NCBI GenBank assembly: GCA_030147065.1
Contig: JASLAP010000566.1
Location: forward strand, 1 to 15,322
Length of the DNA stretch: 15,322 bases
Direction: 5' to 3'
DNA from: Pseudonocardia sp.
GTDB lineage: Bacteria; Actinomycetota; Actinomycetes; Mycobacteriales; Pseudonocardiaceae
The translations under genes and the position numbers were made by a program. The notes beneath the pieces were generated by a model, which was not told where the DNA came from, did not search any database, and saw nothing but the letters and a program-made list of their open reading frames with translations. Below are positions 8,069-15,189 of the stretch, piece after piece. Numbering within the stretch: position 1 is the first letter of the stretch; each line of letters begins with the position of its first letter.

Positions 8069-9295
8069 CTACCGGGGCCGCAGTTCGGCCAGCACGGTGC
8101 AGTACCGCTTGGGCACCACGCCGGGCGCGGGCTCCGCGACCCGGCCCGGCTCGACGGTCAGCCGCCAGTCCGGCGCACCCGGCCGGCCCACGACCGCCCA
8201 GGCCCGCATCGACGCGATCAGCGCGGCGGCCAGCTCCGGCCCGGCCGGGCCGAACGGGCGCACGGCCTGGTGGCCGTCCGCGGTCAGCACGACCGCCGCC
8301 AACCCCGGCGGCCCCCCGGTGGCCGGCAGGGCGACCGTGGCCGCCCCGGAGCCGACCGGCAGCAGCTCGTCGGCCAGCCCGGCAGTCGGCTCGTCCGCGG
8401 TGCCGACGAGCCGGCACGAGGTCGGTTCGCTCAGCGCCAGCCACAGCCCGAACCCGTCCCACACGTCCGCCTGGCGCAACGGGAACGGCGCCCGGACCAG
8501 CTCCCCCGGCTCGGCCAGCGCGGCGGTCAGCCGGTCCGGATCGGGGATCGGCCCGTCGGCCGGGTTCTCCACCGACACCCCGGTACGGCCCAGCGCGACG
8601 ATCCGGCTGGGCGCCGACCCGATGCCGCGCAGCCGGATGAACATGCAGCTCTGCACGGAGTCGCTGCGCAGCAGGCCGTCCGGGCCGACGTCGAGGGCGA
8701 GGCAGAGCTGGCTGCCGCGCACGGCCAGCGGCAGCAGCAGCCGCCCGCCGGGGGCGAGCTGGTCGAGCCACTCCGGCCGCACGTCGTCGCTGCCCACGGT
8801 GAGCACGATCCGGTCGAAGGGCGCCCGCTCGGCGAACCCGACCGCCCCGTCCCCGGTGACCAGCCGGATCGGGCCGGCCTGCGCCGCGGCCAGCTGCGGG
8901 GCGGCCGCGGCCAGGTGCCCGTCGGCGGCGTCGACGAGGTCCTGGTCGATGTCCACCGACACCACCTCGCCCGCGCTGCCGACGATGGTCGCCATCAGCG
9001 CGGCGTTGTAGCCGGTGCCGGCCCCGATCTCCAGCACGCGCTGCCCGGGCCGCAGCTCCAGCTGCTCCAGCATGATCGCCATCATCGACGGCTGGGACGC
9101 CGAGCTGGTCGCGGCGCCGTCGGCGAACCGGACCGGTACCGCCTCGTCGGCGTAGGCCTCGTGCAGCGCGAACTCGGGCAGGAACAGGTGCCGCGGCACC
9201 GAGCCGAACGCCCGCTCGACGGCCGGCGTCCGGATCCGGCCGGCGGCCCGCAACGCCTCCACCATCCGGGCGCACGCCCGGTCCGCCGCCATCAC
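8069..9295 (-). CDS. Protein-L-isoaspartate methyltransferase (PIMT) homologue with long C-terminal extension
   Basis: This is a 408-residue SAM-dependent methyltransferase. The N-terminal half is PIMT-like: VPRHLFLPE (33-41), AYADEAVPV, SSASQPSMMA (substrate region) and VLEIGAGTGYNAAL (87-100, SAM motif I), then VVSVDID and APFDRIVLTVG. Repair PIMTs have about 210-220 residues; here about 180 more follow, with DGFGLWLALSEPTSCRL and an Ala/Gly-rich tail. Long PIMT homologues of this kind occur with RiPP peptides (FxLD lanthipeptides, graspetides, imiditides), where they methylate Asp to form aspartimide, but also stand alone in many actinobacteria. The start is GTG 9295 or ATG 9292; a CAGACT 7 bases before GTG may be a weak -10. 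A possible 37-codon gene ends in TGA overlapping the start (GTGATG). It lies downstream of the XRE gene on the same strand. The substrate is unknown. Confidence 0.85.
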   Translation of the reverse strand: MMAADRACARMVEALRAAGRIRTPAVERAFGSVPRHLFLPEFALHEAYADEAVPVRFADGAATSSASQPSMMAIMLEQLELRPGQRVLEIGAGTGYNAALMATIVGSAGEVVSVDIDQDLVDAADGHLAAAAPQLAAAQAGPIRLVTGDGAVGFAERAPFDRIVLTVGSDDVRPEWLDQLAPGGRLLLPLAVRGSQLCLALDVGPDGLLRSDSVQSCMFIRLRGIGSAPSRIVALGRTGVSVENPADGPIPDPDRLTAALAEPGELVRAPFPLRQADVWDGFGLWLALSEPTSCRLVGTADEPTAGLADELLPVGSGAATVALPATGGPPGLAAVVLTADGHQAVRPFGPAGPELAAALIASMRAWAVVGRPGAPDWRLTVEPGRVAEPAPGVVPKRYCTVLAELRPR

Positions 9296-9405
9296 CGCCC
9301 CGAGTCTGGTGGCCCGCCGTCACTCCCGGCAACCGCTGAGTTCTCCTGGATCGTCGAGTCGCCCTTTCCGTCGTTGTGCCAGACGGTGGCCTCCGCCGAG
9401 CACAT
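9292..9405 (-). CDS. Possible small peptide gene (37 aa) overlapping the PIMT start
   Basis: This candidate gene is not certain. From ATG 9405 it encodes 37 residues starting MCSAEATVWHNDGKGD. Its TGA stop (9294-9292) lies within the GTGATG start of the methyltransferase, a coupling-type overlap. By eye the codon positions have about 62, 59 and 84 percent G+C, the order (3 over 1 over 2) normal for actinobacterial coding DNA, though the third-position value is lower than in neighbouring genes. Four Asp residues stand before Gly or Ser (D12-G, D16-S, D29-G, D34-S), the kind of site prone to aspartimide formation. No clear Shine-Dalgarno precedes the ATG. The frame stays open for 12 codons upstream to a stop next to the XRE stop, so it could also be the remnant of a longer gene. 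A modified-peptide precursor role is speculation. Confidence 0.3.
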   Translation of the reverse strand: MCSAEATVWHNDGKGDSTIQENSAVAGSDGGPPDSGR

Positions 9406-9441
9406 CGCCTGCGCTTCGGCGACCCGGACGTCACCCGGTCG

Positions 9442-10032
9442 TCATGATCGGTCCGCGTCCGGCCGGGCGGTCTCGTCGGTGCGGTGCCCGCGACGGGCCT
9501 CGCGGTCGAAGATGCCCAGGATCTCGCACGGTCCGCCCGCAGTACCGATCGCGTGCGGGAGCATGGTCGGGAACTCGGCGGCCTGGTTGGTCTCCACGCG
9601 GAACCGGCGGTGGCCCAGCATCAGCACGGCTGTGCCGGAGAGGACGACGAGCCACTCCCGGCCCGGGTGCGCGCGCATCCTGGCGGGGTCGTCCGGTGGC
9701 GGCCTCGTCATCCGCTGGCGGGTGACGGTCATCCCGGGCTCCGCTCTGATCGGCCACCGCATCGACCCGTGGGCGCCGTCGAGCACCGGATTGGCGATCA
9801 CGTCGTCGGTGTCGGTCTCGACCAGCTGGTCGAGAGAGGTGTCCAGGGCCCGGGCCAGGGTGACGAGCTGATCCAGGGCGAGGCGGCGCTGGCCGTTCTC
9901 GATCCGGCTGAGCGACGACGGACTCAGCCGGGCCCGGGTGGCCAGCTCGTCCAGCGACCAGCCCTGCGCCACCCGCAGGGCGCGGATGCGCTTGCGCACC
10001 AGGCCGTCCAGGTCGCCATCGCCTTGCGTCAT
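9442..10032 (-). CDS. XRE-family regulator with C-terminal cupin domain
   Basis: This is a 196-residue transcription factor. Residues 11-67 form a Cro/C1-type helix-turn-helix (WSLDELATRARLSPSSLSRI at 25-44). Residues 95-175 form a small beta-rich cupin (HPGREWLVVLSGTAVLMLG at 122-140, then AEFPTMLPHAIG at 152-163), which senses small molecules in the SutR/PuuR-like class. The C-terminal tail is polar and probably disordered. Start ATG 10032 is preceded by TAAGAT at 7-base spacing without a Shine-Dalgarno, so the mRNA is probably leaderless; an in-frame extension to 10092 runs through the promoter and is rejected. It diverges from the MFS exporter, with 153 bases between. The usual logic is that it controls the exporter and itself in response to a compound. 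It lies upstream of the small ORF and the methyltransferase on the same strand. Confidence 0.9.
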   Translation of the reverse strand: MTQGDGDLDGLVRKRIRALRVAQGWSLDELATRARLSPSSLSRIENGQRRLALDQLVTLARALDTSLDQLVETDTDDVIANPVLDGAHGSMRWPIRAEPGMTVTRQRMTRPPPDDPARMRAHPGREWLVVLSGTAVLMLGHRRFRVETNQAAEFPTMLPHAIGTAGGPCEILGIFDREARRGHRTDETARPDADRS

Positions 10033-10033
10033 G

Positions 10034-10067
10034 AGCACGATCTTATGCCGGAGTCGCAACCCGTGCT
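10034..10067. promoter_or_regulatory. XRE promoter: TAAGAT -10 box between inverted AGCACG/CGTGCT arms
   Basis: The -10 box TAAGAT occupies 10045-10040 on the minus strand, 7 bases before the XRE ATG. It is enclosed by AGCACG (10034-10039) and CGTGCT (10062-10067), 28 bases centre to centre. With one mismatch the arms extend to eight bases (TGAGCACG against TAAGCACG). Binding here would cover the XRE promoter, as in autoregulation. Confidence 0.4.
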
Positions 10068-10078
10068 TACGTCGTGGT

Positions 10079-10098
10079 GTCGCCCCACGCACGGCGAC
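10079..10098. promoter_or_regulatory. Inverted repeat GTCGCC-N8-GGCGAC in the XRE/MFS intergenic region
   Basis: There are perfect 6-base arms at 10079-10084 and 10093-10098 with an 8-base spacer, midway between the divergent starts. It could be an operator; in GC-rich DNA such arms also arise by chance. Confidence 0.3.
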
Positions 10099-10151
10099 TC
10101 CCTACCCGGCCCTGACGGGTCATCGCCCCTCCGCCGCCGCGCACTCGCTGC

Positions 10152-10170
10152 GGCGTGGATCTTCCACGCC
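10152..10170. promoter_or_regulatory. 19-base palindrome GGCGTGGATCTTCCACGCC before the MFS ribosome-binding site
   Basis: This has perfect 8-base arms (GGCGTGGA and TCCACGCC) about a 3-base centre. It ends 4 bases before GGAAGGAG (10175-10182), the MFS ribosome-binding site. The size and position suit a regulator operator. It could also fold as an mRNA hairpin next to the ribosome-binding site. Confidence 0.55.
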
Positions 10171-10185
10171 TCCTGGAAGGAGATC

Positions 10186-11778
10186 ATGAACACGAACCGG
10201 CCACCGCGCGGACATCCTGACCCGAGTGGCTCCGCGGGCGCGCTCGTCCCGGACGCCCGCCGACGCCGTTCGATCCTCATCGCGGTCTCCATCGCGTTGA
10301 TGGCTGTCATCGCCTCGGTCACCGGGCTGAACGTCGCCCAGCCGGACCTCGCCGTCGACTTCGACGTCTCGCAGGGCACGGTCCTGTGGATCATCAACGG
10401 CTACGTCCTCAGCCTGGCCGCCCTCCTGCTGCCGCTCGGCGCGGTCGGCGACCGGTGGGGGCGCAAGCCCATGCTCCTCGCGGGCCTGGCCGTCTTCGGC
10501 GTCGCGAACGTGGTCGCGGGTCTGGCCCCCTCGGCCGAGGTCATGCTCGGGGCACGCGTTCTCGGCGGGGTGGGCGCAGCGATGATCATGCCCGTCACGC
10601 TCGCCGTCATCACCTCGACCTTCCCGGAGAAGGAGCGCGGCCGGGCGATCGGCGTGTGGACCGGCGTCGCCGGGGGCGGCGGACTGCTGGGCATGTTCCT
10701 CTCCGCCGTGCTCATCGACGTGGCGGACTGGCGCTACCTGTTCGTCCTTCCCATCGCGCTCGTCCTCGTCGCGTTCGCCGCGGCGTGGCGAACGGTCCCC
10801 GACTCGCGCGAGGCGTCACCGCACTCCTTCGACACGGTCGGCTCCCTGGCGTCCGTCGTCGCCGTGGTCGGGCTCATCTTCTTCCTGCACGAGGGCCCCG
10901 AGAAGGGCTGGGCCGCGCCCAGCACCGTCATCAGCCTGCTCATCGGGGTCGTCGGCACCGCCGGCTTCGTGGCCTGGGAGCTTCGCCACCGCGCCCCGCT
11001 GCTGGACGTCCGCCTCTTCCGCGAGCGCGGCCTGGCGAGCGGCTCAGTGGTGCTCCTGGCGGTCTTCGGGGTCCAGGCGGGAGTCTCCGTCGTCCTCTAC
11101 CCGTTCTTCCAGACCGTCTTCGGCTGGTCGAGCCTGCTGTCCACGGTGGCGCTGCTGCCCATGGCCGGGCTGATGATGATCGCCTCCGGTCTGGCTCCGC
11201 GCCTGGCCGAGCGGGTCGGAGCGCGCGCGACCACGGCAACGGGCATCCTGCTGGCCGGCGTGGGCCTGACCCTCCTGGCCACTCTCGTCTCCGTCGACGG
11301 CGGCTACCTCGCGGTCCTGCCCGGCATGATGGCCATGGGAGCGGGCATGGGCTTGTCGATGCCGCCGGCCACCGAGGCCATCACCGGTGCTCTGCCGCGG
11401 GAACGCCAAGGCGTGGCCTCCGCGCTCAACGACGTCACCCGGGAGTTCGGCACCGCGCTCGGCGTCGCGCTGCTCGGAGCGCTGCTCTCGGCCGGCTACC
11501 GCAGCGCCATCACCCCCAGGCTCGACGGCGTTCCCGCCGACATCGCCGACTCCGCACGCCGAGGCGTCGCCAACGCCGTCGAGGCCGCCCAGGGCTCCGG
11601 CGCGCAGGCACTGGTCCGAGCCGCCCAGGAATCCTTCGTCGACGGGTGGCGAATCGCCATGTGGGCAGGAGCCGTCCTCATCGCGGTTCTCTTCGTCCAC
11701 GTCCTTGCCCGCGGGCCCGAGAACCCGCAACCCGCTTCGGAACACGACACCGGGACCTCCGAGACCTTCGCCTCATGA
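10186..11778 (+). CDS. MFS exporter of the DHA2 (14-helix, EmrB/QacA) family
   Basis: This is a 530-residue inner-membrane drug:proton antiporter. After a hydrophilic, basic N-terminus (PDARRRRS), helix 1 runs from ILIAVSIALMAVIA. Motif A is GDRWGRKPML in the loop after helix 2. Motif C-like GGVGAAMIMPVTLAVI follows, with later GVWTGVAGGGGLLG. Regularly spaced hydrophobic segments and the length fit 14 helices. The C-terminus is short and acidic (PASEHDTGTSETFAS). Start ATG 10186 is preceded by GGAAGGAG (10175-10182). Leucine is often CTC here, while the recQ-like gene favours CTG; by eye this hints at a different origin but is not measured. It is divergent from the XRE regulator and convergent with proB. 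The substrate is unknown; export of a compound sensed by the XRE-cupin protein is likely. Confidence 0.92.
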   Translation: MNTNRPPRGHPDPSGSAGALVPDARRRRSILIAVSIALMAVIASVTGLNVAQPDLAVDFDVSQGTVLWIINGYVLSLAALLLPLGAVGDRWGRKPMLLAGLAVFGVANVVAGLAPSAEVMLGARVLGGVGAAMIMPVTLAVITSTFPEKERGRAIGVWTGVAGGGGLLGMFLSAVLIDVADWRYLFVLPIALVLVAFAAAWRTVPDSREASPHSFDTVGSLASVVAVVGLIFFLHEGPEKGWAAPSTVISLLIGVVGTAGFVAWELRHRAPLLDVRLFRERGLASGSVVLLAVFGVQAGVSVVLYPFFQTVFGWSSLLSTVALLPMAGLMMIASGLAPRLAERVGARATTATGILLAGVGLTLLATLVSVDGGYLAVLPGMMAMGAGMGLSMPPATEAITGALPRERQGVASALNDVTREFGTALGVALLGALLSAGYRSAITPRLDGVPADIADSARRGVANAVEAAQGSGAQALVRAAQESFVDGWRIAMWAGAVLIAVLFVHVLARGPENPQPASEHDTGTSETFAS

Positions 11779-11810
11779 CGCTCCGCGGTGGTCCAGCGCG
11801 GGGCGGGTGG

Positions 11811-12950
11811 TCAGAACGGAACGAGGTCGTCGGCGTGCACGACCTCGCGGCGCTGCTCGGGCGCCAGGTCGCGGGACCGGCGGCCGATCAGCGCGGGCAG
11901 CTCGGCGGCGTCGAACGCGGCCACCCCCCGGGCCACCACGACGCCGTCCGGGCCGACCAGGTCGACCACGTCGCCGGCGTCGAACTCGCCGGCGATGGCC
12001 CGGATCCCGGCGGCCAGCAGGGAGCGGCGGCGGCCGACCACCGCGGCGACGGCCCCCGCGTCCAGCTCCAGCCGGCCGCGGACGTCGGCGGCGTGCCGCA
12101 GCCAGAACCGGCGGGCCGACATCCGCCGGCCCGACGGCCGGAACGCGGTGCCCACCACCGGCCCGTCCGGTCCGGTGACCAGCGCCTCGTCGACGCGCTC
12201 GGCCGAGGTCAGCAGGACCGGGATGCCGGCCGCCGACGCCATCGCCGCCGCGGTGATCTTCGTGGCCATCCCGCCGGTGCCCAGCCCGGCCGCGCCCGGT
12301 CCCACCACCCGGACCGCGTCCAGGTCGGCGGGGGCGTCGACGTCGGTCAGCAACCGCGACGCGGGCAGCCGGGGGTCGCCGTCGTAGAGCCCCTCGACGT
12401 CGGAGAGCAGCACCAGCCCGTCCGCGCCGACGAGGTGGGCCACCAGCGCGGCCAGCCGATCGTTGTCGCCGACCCTGATCTCGTCGGTGGCCACCGTGTC
12501 GTTCTCGTTGACCACCGGCAGCACGTCCAGCCCGAGCAGCCGCTCCAGGGTGCGCTGGGCGTTGCGGTAGTGCGCGCGGCGGATCATGTCGTCCGCGGTG
12601 AGCAGCACCTGCCCGATGGTCCGGCCGTGCCGGGCGAACGAGGCCCCGTAGGCCTGGGCGAGCTGCAGCTGGCCGACCGCGGCCGCGGCCTGCTGGGTGG
12701 CCAGGTCGCGCGGGCGCCGCGCCAGCCCGAGCGGGGCCAGCCCGGCCGCGATGGCCCCCGACGACACCAGCACCACCTGGCTGCCCGCGGTCCGGCGCCG
12801 GGCCAGCGCGTTAACGATCGCGTCCAGCCGCCGCGGGTCCAACCCGCCGGTGAGGCTGGTCAGCGAGGACGAACCGACCTTGACCACGATCCGGCGCGCC
12901 GCCCCCAGGGCGGTCCGCGGCCGGACCGCGGGTTCAGCGGCGGTCGTCAT
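11811..12950 (-). CDS. proB: Glutamate 5-kinase with C-terminal PUA domain
   Basis: This is a 379-residue amino-acid kinase that phosphorylates glutamate to gamma-glutamyl phosphate, the first and feedback-controlled step of proline synthesis. KVGSSSL (24-30) is the ATP-binding start of the kinase fold. LVSSGAIAAG (61-70), PVVNENDTVA (145-154) and GDNDRLAALVA (161-171) are the substrate-binding and regulatory segments, and GTGGMATKITAA is the conserved second nucleotide region. Residues from about 283 form the PUA domain, giving the ~370-residue two-domain form known from E. coli. ATG 12950 lies inside the last codons of obg, with a 17-base overlap, so translation is probably coupled. proA, which often follows, is not present; the convergent MFS gene ends 32 bases away. 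Confidence 0.97.
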   Translation of the reverse strand: MTTAAEPAVRPRTALGAARRIVVKVGSSSLTSLTGGLDPRRLDAIVNALARRRTAGSQVVLVSSGAIAAGLAPLGLARRPRDLATQQAAAAVGQLQLAQAYGASFARHGRTIGQVLLTADDMIRRAHYRNAQRTLERLLGLDVLPVVNENDTVATDEIRVGDNDRLAALVAHLVGADGLVLLSDVEGLYDGDPRLPASRLLTDVDAPADLDAVRVVGPGAAGLGTGGMATKITAAAMASAAGIPVLLTSAERVDEALVTGPDGPVVGTAFRPSGRRMSARRFWLRHAADVRGRLELDAGAVAAVVGRRRSLLAAGIRAIAGEFDAGDVVDLVGPDGVVVARGVAAFDAAELPALIGRRSRDLAPEQRREVVHADDLVPF

Positions 12951-14406
12951 CGTCGGGGGTCCCGAACAGCTCCTCGTCGGTGTGGTGGCGGCGGCGGTCG
13001 GCCTTCATCGCCTTGCGCGCGGCGGCCGGGATGCGGTCGCTGCGGTCCAGCCGGGCGTCGGTGCCGCGCCGGCCCATCATGACCGAGACCCCGGCCGGGG
13101 TGTTGGGTTCCCAGTCGAAGGTCACATCGCCGATGGTGACCGGGCAGCCGGGTTCGGCCCCGGCGGCGGCCAGCGCGTCCTCCACGCCCAGCCGGGCCAG
13201 CCGGTCACCGAGGTAGCCGACGGCCTCGTCGTTGTCGAACGAGGTCTGCCGGATCCAGCGCTCGGGGCGGGCGCCGCGGACGATGAAGCCGCCGGCCAGC
13301 TCCGGGTCCTCCTCGATGCTGAACCCGGCGTCGTCGACCGCGACCGGGCGCAGGATCGTCCGGGTCGGCTCGGCGGCCGGCTGCGCGGCGCGGTGCTCGC
13401 GCACCCGCTCGGCCATCGCGAACGACAGCTCCCGCAGCCCGGCCCGGCTGGCCGTGGAGATCGCCAGCACCGGCCAGCCGAACCGTTCGGTCAGCTCGGC
13501 GGTGACCATCTCGGCCAGCTCCGCGGCGTCCGGCACGTCGATCTTGTTCAGGGCGATCAGCCGCGGCCGGTCGGCCAGCTCGCCGCCGAGCGCCGGGGTG
13601 TAGCGGGCCAGCTCGTCCTCCAGCGCCTGCACGTCGGAGACCGGGTCGCGGTCGGACTCGAAGGTGGCGCAGTCGACCACGTGCACCAGCACCGAGCAGC
13701 GCTCGATGTGGCGCAGGAAGTCCAGGCCGAGCCCGCGGCCCTCGGACGCGCCCGGGATCAGCCCCGGCACGTCGGCCACGGTGAACACGTCCGCGCCCGC
13801 GCTGACCACGCCGAGCTGGGGCACCAGCGTGGTGAACGGGTAGTCGGCGATCTTCGGCCGGGCCGCGGACAGGGCCGCGACCAGCGAGGACTTGCCCGCC
13901 GACGGGAACCCGACCAGGCCGACGTCGGCCATCGAGCGCAGCTCCAGGACCAGGTCGCGGGTCTCCCCCGGCTCGCCGAGCAGCGCGAACCCGGGCGCGC
14001 GCCGGGCCTGCGAGGCCAGCGCGGCGTTGCCCAGCCCGCCGCGGCCGCCCTGGGCGGCGACGAACCGGGTGCCCACGCCGACCAGGTCGGCGACGATCTC
14101 GCCCTGCTCGTCGAACACGACGGTGCCGTCCGGGACCCGCAGCTCCATGTCCTCGGCGTTGGCGCCGGCCTTGAACCCGCCCTGCCCCTGCTTGCCGTTG
14201 TGCGCGACGGCGTGCGGGCGGTGGTGGAAGTCGAGCAGGGTGTGCACCCCGGCGTCGACCACCAGCACCACCGACCCGCCCCGGCCGCCGTTGCCGCCGT
14301 CCGGGCCGCCGAGCGGCCGGAACTTCTCCCGGTGCACCGAGGCGCAGCCGTTCCCGCCCGCGCCCGCGGTGGCGTGCACCACCGCCCGGTCCACGAACCT
14401 GGACAT
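12934..14406 (-). CDS. obg: Obg/CgtA GTPase
   Basis: This is a 490-residue essential GTPase linked to late 50S assembly and stress signalling. The N-terminal Obg fold (1-158) is glycine-rich (ATAGAGGNG, GPDGGNGGRGG, GKQGQGGFKAGANAEDM). The G domain has GFPSAGKSS (167-175, P-loop), FTTLVP (switch region), DVPGLIPGASEGRGLG (212 on, G3) and NKID (287-290, G4). A C-terminal OCT domain (about 345-430) and an Asp/Arg-rich tail ending DDDDRR follow, normal for actinobacterial Obg. ATG 14406 is the family start (SRFVDRAVVHATAG) with GGAGGAGAGG upstream; an in-frame extension to 14427 lacks support. It lies downstream of rpmA, beyond a strong hairpin, and overlaps proB by 17 bases. Confidence 0.97.
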   Translation of the reverse strand: MSRFVDRAVVHATAGAGGNGCASVHREKFRPLGGPDGGNGGRGGSVVLVVDAGVHTLLDFHHRPHAVAHNGKQGQGGFKAGANAEDMELRVPDGTVVFDEQGEIVADLVGVGTRFVAAQGGRGGLGNAALASQARRAPGFALLGEPGETRDLVLELRSMADVGLVGFPSAGKSSLVAALSAARPKIADYPFTTLVPQLGVVSAGADVFTVADVPGLIPGASEGRGLGLDFLRHIERCSVLVHVVDCATFESDRDPVSDVQALEDELARYTPALGGELADRPRLIALNKIDVPDAAELAEMVTAELTERFGWPVLAISTASRAGLRELSFAMAERVREHRAAQPAAEPTRTILRPVAVDDAGFSIEEDPELAGGFIVRGARPERWIRQTSFDNDEAVGYLGDRLARLGVEDALAAAGAEPGCPVTIGDVTFDWEPNTPAGVSVMMGRRGTDARLDRSDRIPAAARKAMKADRRRHHTDEELFGTPDDDDRR

Positions 14407-14432
14407 GGCCGTTCCTCTCCTCCGCACGCCAA

Positions 14433-14464
14433 CGGCGGGCCGTCCGAGTCCGGACGGCCCGCCG
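14433..14464 (-). terminator. 14-base-pair hairpin between rpmA and obg
   Basis: Perfect 14-base arms (14433-14446 and 14451-14464) enclose a 4-base loop (AGTC on the plus strand). No T-run follows on the minus strand, so it is not a classical Rho-independent terminator. It may act as a partial terminator or as an RNA processing or stabilising stem that sets the ratio of ribosomal-protein to obg mRNA. Confidence 0.6.
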
Positions 14465-14492
14465 CGGCGGAACTGCTGGGTGTGCCCGGCGC

Positions 14493-14750
14493 TCAGACCT
14501 CGACCGGGACCACGTTGACGACCTTGCGGCCCTTGGTGTAACCGAACTCCACCGAGCCCTCGACCAGCGCGAACAGCGTGTCGTCGCCGCCGCGGCCGAC
14601 GCCGGCGCCGGGGTGGAACTTGGTGCCGCGCTGGCGGACCAGGATCTCACCGGCGTTGACGGCCTGGCCGCCGAACCGCTTGACGCCGAGGCGCTGGGCG
14701 TTCGAGTCGCGCCCGTTGCGGGAGCTCGACGCACCCTTCTTGTGTGCCAT
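14493..14750 (-). CDS. rpmA: 50S ribosomal protein L27
   Basis: This is an 85-residue L27, whose N-terminus reaches toward the peptidyl-transferase centre of the ribosome. The start MAHKKGASSSRNGRDS, then RLGVKRFGGQ, AGEILVRQRGTKFHPG and GYTKGRKVVNV are unmistakable. There is no N-terminal cleavable extension of the Firmicutes kind, so the mature form starts directly. ATG 14750 is preceded by GGGAG at 8-base spacing. It lies 12 bases after rplU and 86 bases before obg, where the hairpin sits. Confidence 0.98.
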   Translation of the reverse strand: MAHKKGASSSRNGRDSNAQRLGVKRFGGQAVNAGEILVRQRGTKFHPGAGVGRGGDDTLFALVEGSVEFGYTKGRKVVNVVPVEV

Positions 14751-14762
14751 GGCTGCGTCTCC

Positions 14763-15083
14763 CTACTTGGACTTCGACTTCGAGATACCGGTGACCTGGA
14801 TCTTGGTCAGCGGCTGCCGGTGGCCCTGCCGCTTGTGGTACCCGGTCTTGTTCTTGAACTTGTGGATGCGGATCTTCGGGCCCTTGGTGTGCTCGACGAC
14901 CTTGACCGTGATCGCGGCCCCGGCCAGGGCGTCCGCGTCGGTGGTGACGTCGTCACCGTCGACCAGCAGCAGGGCCGCCAGGTTGACCTCGGCGCCGGGG
15001 TCACCCTTGATCTTCTCAACGGTGATCACGTCGTCGACGGCCACCTTGTACTGCTTACCGCCGGTCTTGACGACTGCGTACAT
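14763..15083 (-). CDS. rplU: 50S ribosomal protein L21
   Basis: This is a 106-residue L21, a 23S rRNA-binding protein of the large subunit. MYAVVKTGGKQYKV at the start, then KIKGDPGAEV, and KFKNKTGYHKRQGHRQPLTKIQV near the end are family hallmarks; the basic SKSKSK tail is typical. ATG 15083 has a TGGAG 10 bases upstream. It is the first gene of the rplU-rpmA unit, behind a clear promoter overlapping the rne stop and a structured leader. Confidence 0.98.
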   Translation of the reverse strand: MYAVVKTGGKQYKVAVDDVITVEKIKGDPGAEVNLAALLLVDGDDVTTDADALAGAAITVKVVEHTKGPKIRIHKFKNKTGYHKRQGHRQPLTKIQVTGISKSKSK

Positions 15084-15118
15084 CGACGCACTGCTCCAAA
15101 GCTCGGGGGGACGAAGCG

Positions 15119-15171
15119 CCTGGTCTCCCAGGTGCGTGCCGCGGTGCGCCGGCCGGCTGAGCCGACCGCGG
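15119..15171 (-). promoter_or_regulatory. Structured rplU leader RNA
   Basis: Within the ~100-base leader there is an outer stem of 7 pairs (15139-15145 with 15165-15171) enclosing a GC-rich inner hairpin with a TCA loop. A second, 5-pair hairpin lies at 15119-15132 with a GAGA (GNRA-type) loop. Ribosomal-protein leaders often bind their own product; whether this one does is unknown, and no described L21 leader was recognised here. Confidence 0.35.
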
Positions 15172-15189
15172 ACTGCGGCGCAGGTCTCC

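Noticed and set aside
9292..9405. Calling the small ORF an FxLD lanthipeptide precursor
   Set aside because: There is no FxLD leader motif, no Cys/Ser/Thr-rich core and no lanthionine synthetase or dehydratase nearby. Only the link to a PIMT homologue remains.
9431..9445. A start codon overlapping the XRE stop (ATGA at 9445)
   Set aside because: It gives only four codons before a TGA. A single-base frameshift would join it to the small ORF, but nothing shows that this is a sequence error.
10386..13082. An 898-codon plus-strand open frame across the MFS and proB genes
   Set aside because: It runs through two unrelated genes in a different frame and strand and reads as Arg/Gly/Pro-rich noise, a normal result of very high G+C.
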